Positions 33,046 through 42,466 of a stretch of 45,726 nt of DNA are shown here, piece by piece; within the stretch, counting starts at the first letter, position 1; the number at the start of each line of letters is the position of its first letter. The position numbers and the translations under genes were made by a program. Origin of the DNA: a virus. The stretch covers positions 1-45,726 of the IMG/VR virus record IMGVR_UViG_3300007276_000084; one strand, given 5' to 3'. The notes below the pieces were generated by a model. It was given only the letters and a program-made list of their open reading frames with translations. It was not told where the DNA came from and searched no databases.

Positions 33046-33867
33046 TTAATCTAAATCGAATTCATCTTCTTCAGCTGATTCATCTTCAATAATTTCATCG
33101 TCATCAAACTCATTATCAAGATCTTCATCTTCAACTACAGATTCTGTTTCAGCTTCTTCAATTTTTCTGGCCATTTTTTTAAGTGTAGCTAGTGCTTCTT
33201 TAACTTGAGCGTCGTCTTTAGGTGGGACTAGCTTATCTAAGTTGTAAAGCATTCCTGTTAAAGTCTCTTCATCAAATTTACCGCTTTCTATTAAGTTAGC
33301 TGTTTTATTAAGAAATTTAGCAATTTCGTATCTCTTTTTAATTCTGTCTTTTCCATTGTGCCTTATCTTTAGAACTCTACCTTTATCAAAGTGACAAATT
33401 GAATCTAACTCTTCTTGTGTTTCACACTCAAGTATTTCTTCAGTTACATTATCAAAAACTATTTTTGGCATGTTCAAAACTTGAACACCTGCGTCTATGT
33501 CTTTTACATTTATAGCATTTACGATTCTTACATCTTTAGGCATAAACATCTTCCATAATTCTTTTAATTTCTTATTATCTGATTCCATATACTTTTCACG
33601 GTAAGCCCATCCTGCATCTTTTATAGGATCTTTTTCACCAAACATTGCAGGTGAAGCGACATTAACAATCATTCTTTTTTCTGTAGGACTGTAAACTTGG
33701 TGTACAGACATTTCTTTTATAAAAGTTTTACCATCTGCTGAAGGTAAAAGAATTACACCCGTAGTTTGTTCTTTTAGCTTTAGGTAACTTGTTTTACCAC
33801 CTGTTGCTGACTCTTTTGATTTTTTTGCTGCTTTTTTTGTGTCTTCTAGACTTAGATTAAATCCCAT
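33046..33867 (-). CDS. Single-stranded DNA-binding protein, T4 gp32-like
   Basis: 273 aa from ATG 33867 (SD AGGAAG, start inside the previous gene). The N-terminal 30 residues are Lys-rich, as in gp32. The core has TTGVILLPSADGKTFIKEMS, HQVYSPTEKRMIV and a long OB-like region ending near residue 190. The last ~35 residues are acidic and end DEFDLD, as typical for protein-recruiting SSB tails. The cysteine ligands of the gp32 zinc site are not where the family has them (NVASPAMFGEKDPI in place of a CP...CP..C segment). Operon position next to a UvsY candidate and UvsX supports the call. Confidence 0.75.
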   Translation of the reverse strand: MGFNLSLEDTKKAAKKSKESATGGKTSYLKLKEQTTGVILLPSADGKTFIKEMSVHQVYSPTEKRMIVNVASPAMFGEKDPIKDAGWAYREKYMESDNKKLKELWKMFMPKDVRIVNAINVKDIDAGVQVLNMPKIVFDNVTEEILECETQEELDSICHFDKGRVLKIRHNGKDRIKKRYEIAKFLNKTANLIESGKFDEETLTGMLYNLDKLVPPKDDAQVKEALATLKKMARKIEEAETESVVEDEDLDNEFDDDEIIEDESAEEDEFDLD

Positions 33868-34333
33868 TTTTACTTCCTTTTGTTCTAGACGCAATACCTG
33901 CGTACATTTCGTTTGATTTATATTTAGCTAACTCTTTTGCTAATTCGTTTCTTTCTTTTATTGCATCGTATTTAACTTTTATAAAATCAAATACTTTTTC
34001 AGCTTCGTTTAATTTTTCTTGCGCATCTACATACGATTTTCTAATTTTAACTTCTCTTTTTAGTTCTTCACTTGTAAATTTTTTTAGATTAATGTTTTCT
34101 CTCTTTTTGTTTTCAAAGTCTTTATAAATCTGCTTAATTGTAAATATTTCCTTTCTTTCTAAGTTCTTTTTCGCTTCTCTTATATGGTCTTTTGCATCTG
34201 CTAACATCCAATTGATATCAAAAATATCAACTGCACCTCTAGCTAAAAGGTCTTTTATATTAGCTGAATCTATTAGTAATCTACCCCTAAATTTCTTATC
34301 TTTTTCACTTAAAAATTCTTCAATAAAATCCAT
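33857..34333 (-). CDS. Possible UvsY-like recombination mediator
   Basis: 158 aa, almost entirely helical and highly charged. It has an N-terminal IEEFLSEKDKKFRGRLLIDS, a central helix with INWMLADAKDHIREAKKNLE and a C-terminal EAEKVFDFIKVKYDAIKERN. T4 UvsY has a similar size, a similar helix with a YxxWL-like start and an ending LDxIKxR. The gene lies directly upstream of the SSB and in one operon with UvsX, the partners of UvsY. The match is by eye and weak. SD GTGAG 6 bases upstream; the 49-base gap before it is AT-rich. Confidence 0.4.
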   Translation of the reverse strand: MDFIEEFLSEKDKKFRGRLLIDSANIKDLLARGAVDIFDINWMLADAKDHIREAKKNLERKEIFTIKQIYKDFENKKRENINLKKFTSEELKREVKIRKSYVDAQEKLNEAEKVFDFIKVKYDAIKERNELAKELAKYKSNEMYAGIASRTKGSKNGI

Positions 34334-34382
34334 ACACGCTCACATTTTTTAAAATTTATAACTAAAATTATAGATATACAAC

Positions 34383-37058
34383 CTAAATTTTAACTGTTTC
34401 TCCATACCATTCCCATTTATAGAAATCCTTGTCAATATCAAGTGTTAGCTCGCTTTTAGTACCTTTATTAAAAGTAACTGGCATCTCTTCACTTAGTATT
34501 TTACTCACCTTTTCAGCATCTGTTCTTAAACATTCACCTATAATACCATCGTGAATAGACAACATAATACGTGCTTTTATACCTTCTTTTTGAAATCTTT
34601 TAGCAACTCTTATCTGTGCAGGTTCGAAAACTTCATGTGCACCACCTTGAATCGGAGCGTTAGAGGCTTGTCTTTCTATCGATTGCCTTAGATTATTGGC
34701 CTGCCAAATTAGTCCACTTTCGTTAGAATCATCTGAAGCGTACCTAGAGTTAATCCAGTCTGTTGCTTGGTGAAATCTTCTACGCCTACCACTTGGAAGT
34801 GTTATAAATCCTTCATTTAGTGCTTCTGCAATAACTTCTTTTCTCCACTTTTTCATACCTTTATAAATAGAAAAGTATGCTTCGATCATCTCTTCAGCTT
34901 CATCTTCAGTTATACCAAACTCTTCTGAATAAGAATGACCGCCCTTTCCGTAGTTTAGACCAAAACCAATAGTTTTTGCTTGTGTCCTCTTTTCTTTCCA
35001 GTCCATATCAGGAGCTATTTCTTTAGCCTGTTTCTGGTAATTTAAGTACTCTTCTTCTGTAAGTGAAGTTTCTTCAAGGTCTTTAACCATTGATAACATC
35101 ATATTATAAGTAATTTCATCGGGCATCGTACTTAATTTCTTACCTAGTTCTACGGCATTATACGTATGAATATCTGTACCGTCTTGAAGTCTCTTAGTAA
35201 GTACAGGATCTTTTGAAAGTAATGCTACAACATATTGCTCAACTGCACGATAATCAGCTTCAAATAACATATGGTTTTCATCTGTTGGTATTATTATATT
35301 TCTAATATTAGGTAAGCCTTTAACAGGTCTAGGCCACACTTGAAGACTTGGCTTGTTTGATGAGTATCTTCCAGTTCTAGGTGTCCACAGGTTAAAATTA
35401 GTGTGTATTCTATCGTTCTGATCGAAGTGCTTTAACATACCACCATCTTCATCACTGCCAATTTTGCCCTCTACATACGTACCTGCTAACTTGGTGTATT
35501 TTTTGTACTCTATTACAATCTTAGGTAGTACTCCCCACTTCTTAAACTTAATAAACTTCTCAAGTTCTTCTTTTGAAGTTGAATATCCTGTTTTTGTTTG
35601 CTTTATACCTAGTTTCTCCATTGGAAAATTCTTAGCTTCAAAAAATTTATTTAATTGCTGTGGAGATCCCATGTTGAAATCTTCTATTTTAGTGTACTCT
35701 CTTGCTTCTTTTACTAGACTATTTATTTTCTCAGTTAGTATCTCATTTATTTCTGATAGTAGTTTTCTATCACCCTTAACGCCCTTGTACTCAACACCCG
35801 TCATAAGCTTTAAAGCTTTCATTTTCACCTGCATAAAGTGATCATATAAACCATCTGCTTTTAACTCTTTTACCGTTATAGGGAACATTTCTTTTAAACC
35901 ATAAACATCTATGGCCAAATACCTTTCGCATATTAATGGAGGTATATTTTGATATGTTTTTTGTTTATCTTCATCCTTATTAACGTACTGCCAGTTCAAA
36001 CTGTCGTATGCACCAAAATCAAGGCCACGATACTCCATACATATATTTAAGGCATGTTGCTTATTCTCATCTATCAGTGAATCAGCTAGTAAAGTGTCAT
36101 AACTAAGATCTGAATAAGGAACTTTATGATATCTTGCAAAATTAACATCGAATTTACCATTGTGGAATATCCACTTTATATCTTTACGTGCGTTAACCCT
36201 TCTTATAGTTGCCATTATTTTAAGTCGGTGTTCTTTAACAAACCTATTTATTACACGGCCTCTTTCAATGTTTTCTTTATCCCATTTTTTTATGTGGTGT
36301 TTCTTATAAGTAAGTGTTGGAATAACAAAAATATCATCGTTATTTGTACAATATCCATGCATAAAAGGAGCATCTTTAAAGAACTTAAAACCTGTAGTCT
36401 CTAAATCTGAAGTACTCCATTTGACTTCCTTACTCATCATCGTTTCTTCAAATTCAGCTAAATCTTTTAAGTTTAGTACTGTTTTAAACTTAGGTAGCTC
36501 TTTTAATTTAGGTAGGCCTTGAGAGATAAACTTCTTAGCTTTCTTTAAATCATGAATTATATAGTCATCATATTCCCATTTTCCTAATGAGGCATTAACC
36601 CCAAAAGAAGGCATGATAGGAACTTTTATTTCTTTTTTACCGTAGTTAAAAGATAGTTCATCAAAGTGTCCTCTAAACTCTCTAACTGATTGCTTATCTG
36701 TTAGTGCCCAGTGAGCATATTTACCCATTGCTATTACAATCTTAGGCTTAACTTCTTTAATATCATATAGAAGATACTTCCTACATGCATTTATGTTCTT
36801 AGCCTTTATATCTGAAGGGTTTATTGGTTTACATCTTATAGCTGAAGTAAAGAATACATCTGCAGGATTTATACCTGCTTTCTTTAAAAAATAGTATAGC
36901 TTTTTCTTTATTTCACCCTGTATCAACCTACCAAAGTTATCCTCAACTCTTGCAGGGTGATCTAAAACAATCATAATATCAGGGTTAGAACTACCTACAC
37001 CATCAATCTTGTTGCTTTTACACGTGTTATATAAATTACAATCTACACACTTAGACAT
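34383..37058 (-). CDS. Family A DNA polymerase with N-terminal uracil-DNA-glycosylase-like domain (SPO1-type)
   Basis: 891 aa, SD GGAGAAG. Residues 1-185 resemble family 4 UDG, with iron-sulfur cysteines C4, C7, C76, C92 (the last two 16 apart as in that family). SPO1 DNA polymerase has the same plan. The catalytic motifs are altered: LDHPARVED for GEAPG.eED, and IMPSF for the HPS motif. A DnaQ-like exonuclease follows (STSDLETTG with D218/E220, FHNGKFD, YLAIDVYG). Polymerase motifs are A EADYRAVEQ, B RTQAKTIGFGLNYG and C SIHDGIIGE. Motif C has HDG where HDE is usual. No 5' nuclease domain; that is a separate gene. It is the replicative polymerase. Confidence 0.9.
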   Translation of the reverse strand: MSKCVDCNLYNTCKSNKIDGVGSSNPDIMIVLDHPARVEDNFGRLIQGEIKKKLYYFLKKAGINPADVFFTSAIRCKPINPSDIKAKNINACRKYLLYDIKEVKPKIVIAMGKYAHWALTDKQSVREFRGHFDELSFNYGKKEIKVPIMPSFGVNASLGKWEYDDYIIHDLKKAKKFISQGLPKLKELPKFKTVLNLKDLAEFEETMMSKEVKWSTSDLETTGFKFFKDAPFMHGYCTNNDDIFVIPTLTYKKHHIKKWDKENIERGRVINRFVKEHRLKIMATIRRVNARKDIKWIFHNGKFDVNFARYHKVPYSDLSYDTLLADSLIDENKQHALNICMEYRGLDFGAYDSLNWQYVNKDEDKQKTYQNIPPLICERYLAIDVYGLKEMFPITVKELKADGLYDHFMQVKMKALKLMTGVEYKGVKGDRKLLSEINEILTEKINSLVKEAREYTKIEDFNMGSPQQLNKFFEAKNFPMEKLGIKQTKTGYSTSKEELEKFIKFKKWGVLPKIVIEYKKYTKLAGTYVEGKIGSDEDGGMLKHFDQNDRIHTNFNLWTPRTGRYSSNKPSLQVWPRPVKGLPNIRNIIIPTDENHMLFEADYRAVEQYVVALLSKDPVLTKRLQDGTDIHTYNAVELGKKLSTMPDEITYNMMLSMVKDLEETSLTEEEYLNYQKQAKEIAPDMDWKEKRTQAKTIGFGLNYGKGGHSYSEEFGITEDEAEEMIEAYFSIYKGMKKWRKEVIAEALNEGFITLPSGRRRRFHQATDWINSRYASDDSNESGLIWQANNLRQSIERQASNAPIQGGAHEVFEPAQIRVAKRFQKEGIKARIMLSIHDGIIGECLRTDAEKVSKILSEEMPVTFNKGTKSELTLDIDKDFYKWEWYGETVKI

Positions 37059-37405
37059 TAGAGAACTTCTCCACTATCAAATTCCATATAAGACTTTTCT
37101 GTTAGCTCTATTTCTGTTTCTACAAATGGCCTTGAAGCTTGTCTGATTTCTATTTCTCTAGTATTTAAAACCTTTTTAACACGTGCTAGTAGTAACTTGG
37201 CTGTATATTTATAGTCTCTTCCGTAATCTGGAACAGAGATAGATTCAGAATGACTAATCTGTACTGTTTTATCTTGGTTATTATAACTTCTAATATTACC
37301 TGAATAAGTAAAAGAAGAATGTACATTTTCATACTGTCCAATGTTTATAGTCCTACTCTCAGAGTATGTTAATCTGTCCGGTTGTCCTAAATTGTTTTCA
37401 CTCAT
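37058..37405 (-). CDS. Hypothetical protein
   Basis: 115 aa, SD AAAAGGAAC. Its stop overlaps the polymerase start (TAATG). It looks beta-rich and polar (NIRSYNNQDKTVQISHSESI) with a helical C-terminal segment (TAKLLLARVKKVLNTREIEI). Placed between primase-helicase and polymerase, it may be a replication accessory factor. No family recognised. Confidence 0.45.
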   Translation of the reverse strand: MSENNLGQPDRLTYSESRTINIGQYENVHSSFTYSGNIRSYNNQDKTVQISHSESISVPDYGRDYKYTAKLLLARVKKVLNTREIEIRQASRPFVETEIELTEKSYMEFDSGEVL

Positions 37406-37407
37406 TC

Positions 37408-39369
37408 TCAGTTCCTTTTGTTTTTCTTTTTACTATTTTTTATTTTTTCACGCATACTATCTAGATAATCGTTACCTTCACCTTTAAACAACGCTCTTTC
37501 ATCATTAAAGTAAAGATTTGTTTTACCACCTTTATGCCTACGTGCTGTAACTTTAATTTCTGCTATAGGATCCATCGAACCTTCTTGTGTCATATCTAAC
37601 TCTTCATCATCATCTTCTAAACCTGAAGGTAGTAGTGAGTCATCTAAGTAAGGTCTATGCAGTAAAATAATTGCATCTGAATCTTGAAATATTGAAGCAC
37701 TATCTTTTAAATCATCATTTGTTAAAGCTCTGTTATGATTAGTTTTTCTAGGGTGTGTAATCAAAATAAAAACTATTTGTAGCTCTTTGGCCAATAGTTT
37801 AAAACGCCTTGAGGCTTTATCAATTTGTTCTTTTGCCCTATCACCCCTACATAAAAAGTGTAAGTTATCAAAAACAACTACCTTACAACCAAACCTTTGA
37901 ACAGCTTCTGTGCATTTTATACAGACTTTATCTAATGCATCACCATCATTATCATCAATTAAATCACTAGTCTTAGGGTGAAAAGATTTTAAATTATCCA
38001 CAGGTATTTTTAACATAGCTGATTTTAACCAAATACGCTTATCGCTACATGCATTTTCAAACTCTTTTTTGTGTTCACTATTTTCAAATATAGGATCACC
38101 CTCTTCTGTATATTCAACTTCAGGTACAATAGGCATTTTATCAAACATAACCATATTACCGTACTTTGTAACCATGTCCTCTTCTTCCATCTCACACTGA
38201 TAATTAAAAGAAGAATAACCTTTCATAGCTAAGTAAAGTAACCAGTTCATAGCTAGTGTAGTTTTTCCTACTTTAGGTTTCGCTGCAATAGTTATTAAAT
38301 TCCCCGGCCCGACTTTACCTAATATGTTATTTACAGCTTTCCAACCTGTATCTAAACCATCAAGTTGCATTGATCTTTTACCTATATTAGATACCATATC
38401 TCTGACTACGGACTTTAAATTTGTAATATTTTTAGGGTTAAACTGCCTACCCTTTATCATATAGGATTTAAAATCCTCATTTGAATATAGCTTGAAAAAA
38501 TCATTAGGATCTTTTGCATCTTCAGGTAATATAACGTTAAAACAACGTCCCATACCTAATCTTCTAGCTAGTGCTTCAGCACCTTCTTGGCCCGCTTTAT
38601 CGTTATCTAAAACAATATAAACTTTTTCATATCGTTCTAGTAAGTCATACCACTCTTGTTTAAAACTCTGAGCACCTGCAGTTAGACCTACTACGTTTTT
38701 AAATCCCGCAGTCCACAAAGACATACAATCTATTTCAGATTCAGCTATTATTATATCATCGTAGTCATGGTCATTTAGTATGTCATAGTTGAATAAGGCC
38801 GTTTTACCGCCCTCTTCTCTTCTCCATTTCATTGGACGGCCACTCTTATCCATTTTAGGTTCAAGTGCTCTATATTTTATATTTACTAGATGTTCGCCTT
38901 CGTAGTAGGGAATAGCTAAATGCATACCTGCATCATATGCTTTTTTATCCTTTGTTGCTTTATCTATGTAGGTAAATTTTCTTCTAGCACCTAATTTAAA
39001 GTGGTCAATACACTCCTCACTAAGTCCTCTATCTTCTACAAGATAATCTATAACAAATTTATTGGTTTCTTTTTTTATTGTTTCTGTTAATGCAGGTCCA
39101 AGTTTTTGTTTAATTTGTACAGAAGAAGTATCCTTAAACTCTACAATTTTATCCCTTCCAAGTTTCTTTAATTTACCTAATGCTTTTCTAAAAGTAGATA
39201 ATGACTTTCCACGACTACTACAATTGAAACAATTCCAAGCTTTTGACTCTTTATTTATTCCTAGTCGCTTACGAGTATCAGAGCAAAACGGACAATCTAT
39301 ATAGACTTCTTTTTCTGACTCTCTAAAAGCAAATTTTAGATCCTGTACAAGCTTTAAAGCATCACTCAT
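37408..39369 (-). CDS. Primase-helicase, T7 gp4-like
   Basis: 653 aa. The zinc-binding domain is at residues ~20-55 (CPFC...CFNC), the primase core at ~110-300 with TOPRIM motifs IIIAESEIDCMSLWTAGF and VYIVLDNDKAGQEG. The C-terminal DnaB-like helicase has Walker A AAKPKVGKTTLAM, Walker B KVVVFDNLHFL, and FILITHPRK. A long acidic loop (LEDDDEELDMTQEG) lies near the end. One chain makes primers and unwinds the fork, as in T7. It overlaps the upstream gene's stop by 8 bases. Confidence 0.9.
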   Translation of the reverse strand: MSDALKLVQDLKFAFRESEKEVYIDCPFCSDTRKRLGINKESKAWNCFNCSSRGKSLSTFRKALGKLKKLGRDKIVEFKDTSSVQIKQKLGPALTETIKKETNKFVIDYLVEDRGLSEECIDHFKLGARRKFTYIDKATKDKKAYDAGMHLAIPYYEGEHLVNIKYRALEPKMDKSGRPMKWRREEGGKTALFNYDILNDHDYDDIIIAESEIDCMSLWTAGFKNVVGLTAGAQSFKQEWYDLLERYEKVYIVLDNDKAGQEGAEALARRLGMGRCFNVILPEDAKDPNDFFKLYSNEDFKSYMIKGRQFNPKNITNLKSVVRDMVSNIGKRSMQLDGLDTGWKAVNNILGKVGPGNLITIAAKPKVGKTTLAMNWLLYLAMKGYSSFNYQCEMEEEDMVTKYGNMVMFDKMPIVPEVEYTEEGDPIFENSEHKKEFENACSDKRIWLKSAMLKIPVDNLKSFHPKTSDLIDDNDGDALDKVCIKCTEAVQRFGCKVVVFDNLHFLCRGDRAKEQIDKASRRFKLLAKELQIVFILITHPRKTNHNRALTNDDLKDSASIFQDSDAIILLHRPYLDDSLLPSGLEDDDEELDMTQEGSMDPIAEIKVTARRHKGGKTNLYFNDERALFKGEGNDYLDSMREKIKNSKKKNKRN

Positions 39370-40039
39370 TCAAATCACCTTCAAGCTTGACAATATAAGC
39401 ATCAACCCTCTTACTAGTTTTTCTTTTTCTAATAAGGTAGAGTTTTTGAACGTATTTGGCTTCTTTTAAAGTTGCTGTGCCTTCCATGATCTTCTTAGAA
39501 TAATTTAAGAATTTTTCATTTTCATTTAATGGAACAGAGTAATCTTCTCTAGATATTATTTCAGCTTGTACGGTGTTAGGGTTATTATCTCTAATATGAT
39601 TTAAAAGCCTATCTTCTGCTTGTGATGTACAGAGTTGATTAGGCTTAGGAAAAACACCTTTACCTTTTGATACAAAGGCTAAACCACTAACTTGTGCAGC
39701 AATAAACACATCATAACTAACATTGTTATTGTGTATTATATCAATGGCCTGACAAAAATATTTAAACTCAGGTGAATTAGAAGTATAGTCTACTTTTAAT
39801 TTCTTATTACTATAGAATACTTTTTTAGCATCACCATAAATTTTTACAAGTTTACCTGCTTGAACATAATTATTGTTAGCATAGTCTATATCAATGTCTT
39901 CTTTTTTTTCATCGTTAAGTAAATTGGCCAAAGCAAATTGTAAACCTTTCTTGTTTACTGATAGAAGATTTTCACCTCTATATTTTATACTATACTGCGT
40001 GGCCTTTTCCGTAACAGAAAAGTCTTCAAAAAACTTCAT
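39362..40039 (-). CDS. Hypothetical replication-operon protein
   Basis: 225 aa, weak SD AGAGAG; the stop lies inside the primase-helicase start. No motif is recognised. It has an alpha/beta N-terminal half (YSIKYRGENLLSVNKKGLQF) and a basic, helical C-terminal end (AKYVQKLYLIRKRKTSKRVD) that could bind DNA or helicase. The position directly before the primase-helicase suggests a loader or accessory factor, which is inference only. Confidence 0.45.
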   Translation of the reverse strand: MKFFEDFSVTEKATQYSIKYRGENLLSVNKKGLQFALANLLNDEKKEDIDIDYANNNYVQAGKLVKIYGDAKKVFYSNKKLKVDYTSNSPEFKYFCQAIDIIHNNNVSYDVFIAAQVSGLAFVSKGKGVFPKPNQLCTSQAEDRLLNHIRDNNPNTVQAEIISREDYSVPLNENEKFLNYSKKIMEGTATLKEAKYVQKLYLIRKRKTSKRVDAYIVKLEGDLNE

Positions 40040-40065
40040 AACTATCTCTCTCTATTAGATGTAAT

Positions 40066-40590
40066 TTAGTCTAAATCAAAATCAAAATCATCGTCGTCAT
40101 CTAAGCTAACGTCATCTGACATAAGCTCTTCAACGTCGTCTTCAAAATCTTCTATATCTTCTTCAACTTCTTTTACTTTCTTTTTAGTTTTTGCTTTCTT
40201 CTTAGCCGCTTTTTTCTTTGGTTTCTCTTCAACGATGTCATCTTCTAACTCGTCTAGGTCATCAATATCATCTTCTTTAACTTCAACCTTAGCTTTTGGT
40301 TCTTCAATTTTTTCTTCTACTTTAGCAATGGGTTCAGCTTCTGATTCATATAAAGATGTACCGCAAATATGACATGCACCAAAACCTAACATTGTTTTAG
40401 ATCCACAATCTGGACAATCAATAAAAGCATTTTTATCAGCAAAAGTATCACCTATTGCATTATTTACATTTGTAATCAATACATTATGTCTGTTATGTAT
40501 ATCAGCTAAATTAGCTAATAATGAACTAGTGTTTAAGCTTTCTAACTTGTGATTCTTTAGTATTTTTAAAATGATCTCATCTGTTTTCAT
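40066..40590 (-). CDS. Zinc-ribbon protein with Lys-rich and acidic tail
   Basis: 174 aa, SD AAAGGAAAA. Residues ~55-85 hold a zinc ribbon (CPDCGSK...CHICGTS). After residue 90 the chain is low-complexity: Glu/Lys blocks, a Lys-rich stretch (KPKKKAAKKKAKTKKKVKE) and a long Asp-rich end finishing DDDDDFDFDLD. The SSB in the same operon also ends FDLD. It may contact the same partner or compete with the SSB. Function otherwise unknown. Confidence 0.5.
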   Translation of the reverse strand: MKTDEIILKILKNHKLESLNTSSLLANLADIHNRHNVLITNVNNAIGDTFADKNAFIDCPDCGSKTMLGFGACHICGTSLYESEAEPIAKVEEKIEEPKAKVEVKEDDIDDLDELEDDIVEEKPKKKAAKKKAKTKKKVKEVEEDIEDFEDDVEELMSDDVSLDDDDDFDFDLD

Positions 40591-40599
40591 AATTTTCCT

Positions 40600-40827
40600 T
40601 TAACCGTTTGTGTGATATTCATCTAAAGTTATTTCTTTATAAATTGCATTACCATTTAATTTATTGGCCCAAACAAATCTACCGTATCTACCACAATTAA
40701 ATACCTCTTTTAATCTAGTAGTTTGTCTTCCACTATTACCCATGTCATGTGGACAGTGCGCAATAACTATTCTTGTTAAACCATCTAAGCACTTTAATCC
40801 GTAAGTTCTAAACTCTACTGGCCTCAT
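40600..40827 (-). CDS. Small hypothetical protein
   Basis: 75 aa, SD AAAGGATT. It contains scattered Cys and His (KCLD, AHCPHD, NCGRYG) that might bind a metal, and a compact alpha/beta pattern. It fills the gap between the helicase and zinc-ribbon genes. No family recognised. Confidence 0.45.
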   Translation of the reverse strand: MRPVEFRTYGLKCLDGLTRIVIAHCPHDMGNSGRQTTRLKEVFNCGRYGRFVWANKLNGNAIYKEITLDEYHTNG

Positions 40828-40838
40828 TATAAATCCTT

Positions 40839-42335
40839 TTATTTTATCTTATAGCACCTATCTCCATAGAAATCTTTTATAGCTTTTCTATGCCTTTTAA
40901 AGGAGCGTATCTTATCATCTATCAGAAGCTCAACAACAGGTCTAGGTTTTACACCATATTTTTTTTCTAGATCGCTTCCATGTGTTCGTTCAAATCTTCC
41001 AACTATTTGATTAAGCCTATCTTTAACATTGGATCCCATAGGTGTAGTAACAATACCAAAATTTAAAGTTCTAACACTTAAACCTACTTCTGCTTTTTGT
41101 GTTCCAATTATTACCTGTATTTTTTTTGCTTCAGCATTTTTCTTTACGTAGTCATAGGCTTTCTTGTCATCATACTCAAGTGCAACCTTTTGAGCTGCTT
41201 TGCTTTTGAACTGTTTTATTGATTTTTTACTTAACGGCCCGATAAGTAAAGCTGTTTTTATACCTTTTTTTGTTAACGCCGAAGTCAAAAGACAAGCCTG
41301 TTCTTTACGCTCAACTAAAATCATACACTGTAAACCGTTGTTTACTTGTTTGACGACACGCCTTAAGATATTAGTATTACGTGTTTTGTCTAAGCTCATT
41401 CTTGTAATTAAATTTGAATATTGGTGATCAAATTCGTAATCATAATCTCTATATTCTGTAGATAATAAATGTATATCAGCTAGTATCTTAGAATCGCCGT
41501 CAACTTCTTCTGCGTTATAAACTACTTCACCTAATGTATCTTCTATCAGAAATTCTTTCTTATCTTTTCTAGTATGATTGGCACTAACACCCCAACGATA
41601 CTTTGCCGGAAAAAAGTTAACACTGCCATGCATAGCATCGATTGCTAATTTTTGTGTTTCATCTGCAACTATAACGCCTACACTATCCTTAAAAAGTCTA
41701 AGATTACTTGGAGTACCTAGGCTGTGATAAAGACAAATGTTTATATCACCAAGTCTGGCCTTACCTCTAAAAACGCCACCACAACCTCCTATTCTAGACT
41801 TATCTAAATTAAAAAGGTTTGAATCCGTAGCTTCTTTAATCCACTGCTTCTGAAGAAATTCTGTATGAACTACAATAACAGCTTTTTGTTTAACTAAGGC
41901 AATTGTTTCTAAAACTGTCAGAGACTTACCAAAAGAGGTAAAGGCCAAAGCTATACCTGACTTAGCTTTAATCAAAGCTTTTGAAAAATCCAACTGTTCA
42001 GGTCTACAAGTTACTTTTGATTGACTGTAATCAACTTCTGATAATAAAAGGGTTTTATCTTTAACCTTATAAGGAATACTGTGAACATTAAACTGTCTTA
42101 AAATGTACTTATATAAACCTCTAGTAAACGTAATAACACCATTACTATCATCAAAGCTGTAAGAAAAAAGATATCTATCAACCTTCTGATTACTATAACC
42201 CCACTTATCATTCTCTAAGTATTTAGGATTATCATAAGTAAAACGCTGAATAAGTTTATCTAATAAGTCAGGCTTATTCTTTTCTAGGTATTCTGTTTTA
42301 AACCTAACTGAATTGTCTAAAATTATTTCTATCAT
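40839..42335 (-). CDS. Superfamily 2 helicase, UvsW-like
   Basis: 498 aa. Motif I is atypical (GIALAFTSFGKSLTVLETI), with F before GKS. It is followed by VIVVHTEFLQKQWIKE (Ia), VIVADETQKLA (DExx), WGVSANHTRKDKKE (motif III region) and TQKAEVGLSVRTL with QIVGRFERTHG (motifs V and VI). This order matches phage SF2 helicases such as T4 UvsW, which unwinds R-loops and branched DNA and shifts replication to the recombination mode. It is the first gene of the - strand operon, so it would be expressed early. Confidence 0.78.
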   Translation of the reverse strand: MIEIILDNSVRFKTEYLEKNKPDLLDKLIQRFTYDNPKYLENDKWGYSNQKVDRYLFSYSFDDSNGVITFTRGLYKYILRQFNVHSIPYKVKDKTLLLSEVDYSQSKVTCRPEQLDFSKALIKAKSGIALAFTSFGKSLTVLETIALVKQKAVIVVHTEFLQKQWIKEATDSNLFNLDKSRIGGCGGVFRGKARLGDINICLYHSLGTPSNLRLFKDSVGVIVADETQKLAIDAMHGSVNFFPAKYRWGVSANHTRKDKKEFLIEDTLGEVVYNAEEVDGDSKILADIHLLSTEYRDYDYEFDHQYSNLITRMSLDKTRNTNILRRVVKQVNNGLQCMILVERKEQACLLTSALTKKGIKTALLIGPLSKKSIKQFKSKAAQKVALEYDDKKAYDYVKKNAEAKKIQVIIGTQKAEVGLSVRTLNFGIVTTPMGSNVKDRLNQIVGRFERTHGSDLEKKYGVKPRPVVELLIDDKIRSFKRHRKAIKDFYGDRCYKIK

Positions 42336-42367
42336 TAATTCTCACTCACATTTTTAATTTATACACA

Positions 42368-42394
42368 ATTATATTAAATATTTTAGCTAGACAA
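42368..42394 (-). promoter_or_regulatory. Candidate promoter of the - strand replication operon
   Basis: On the - strand TTGTCT (42394-42389) and TATAAT (42373-42368) with a 15-base spacer, 33 bases before the UvsW-like start. The spacer is short, so a regulated or activated promoter is possible. Confidence 0.4.
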
Positions 42395-42466
42395 GAAAAA
42401 AATAAACTTATATAAACTTTATATCTAAACAAATTCAGTTTTTTCAAAAAAATAGAGGGTTACGCT

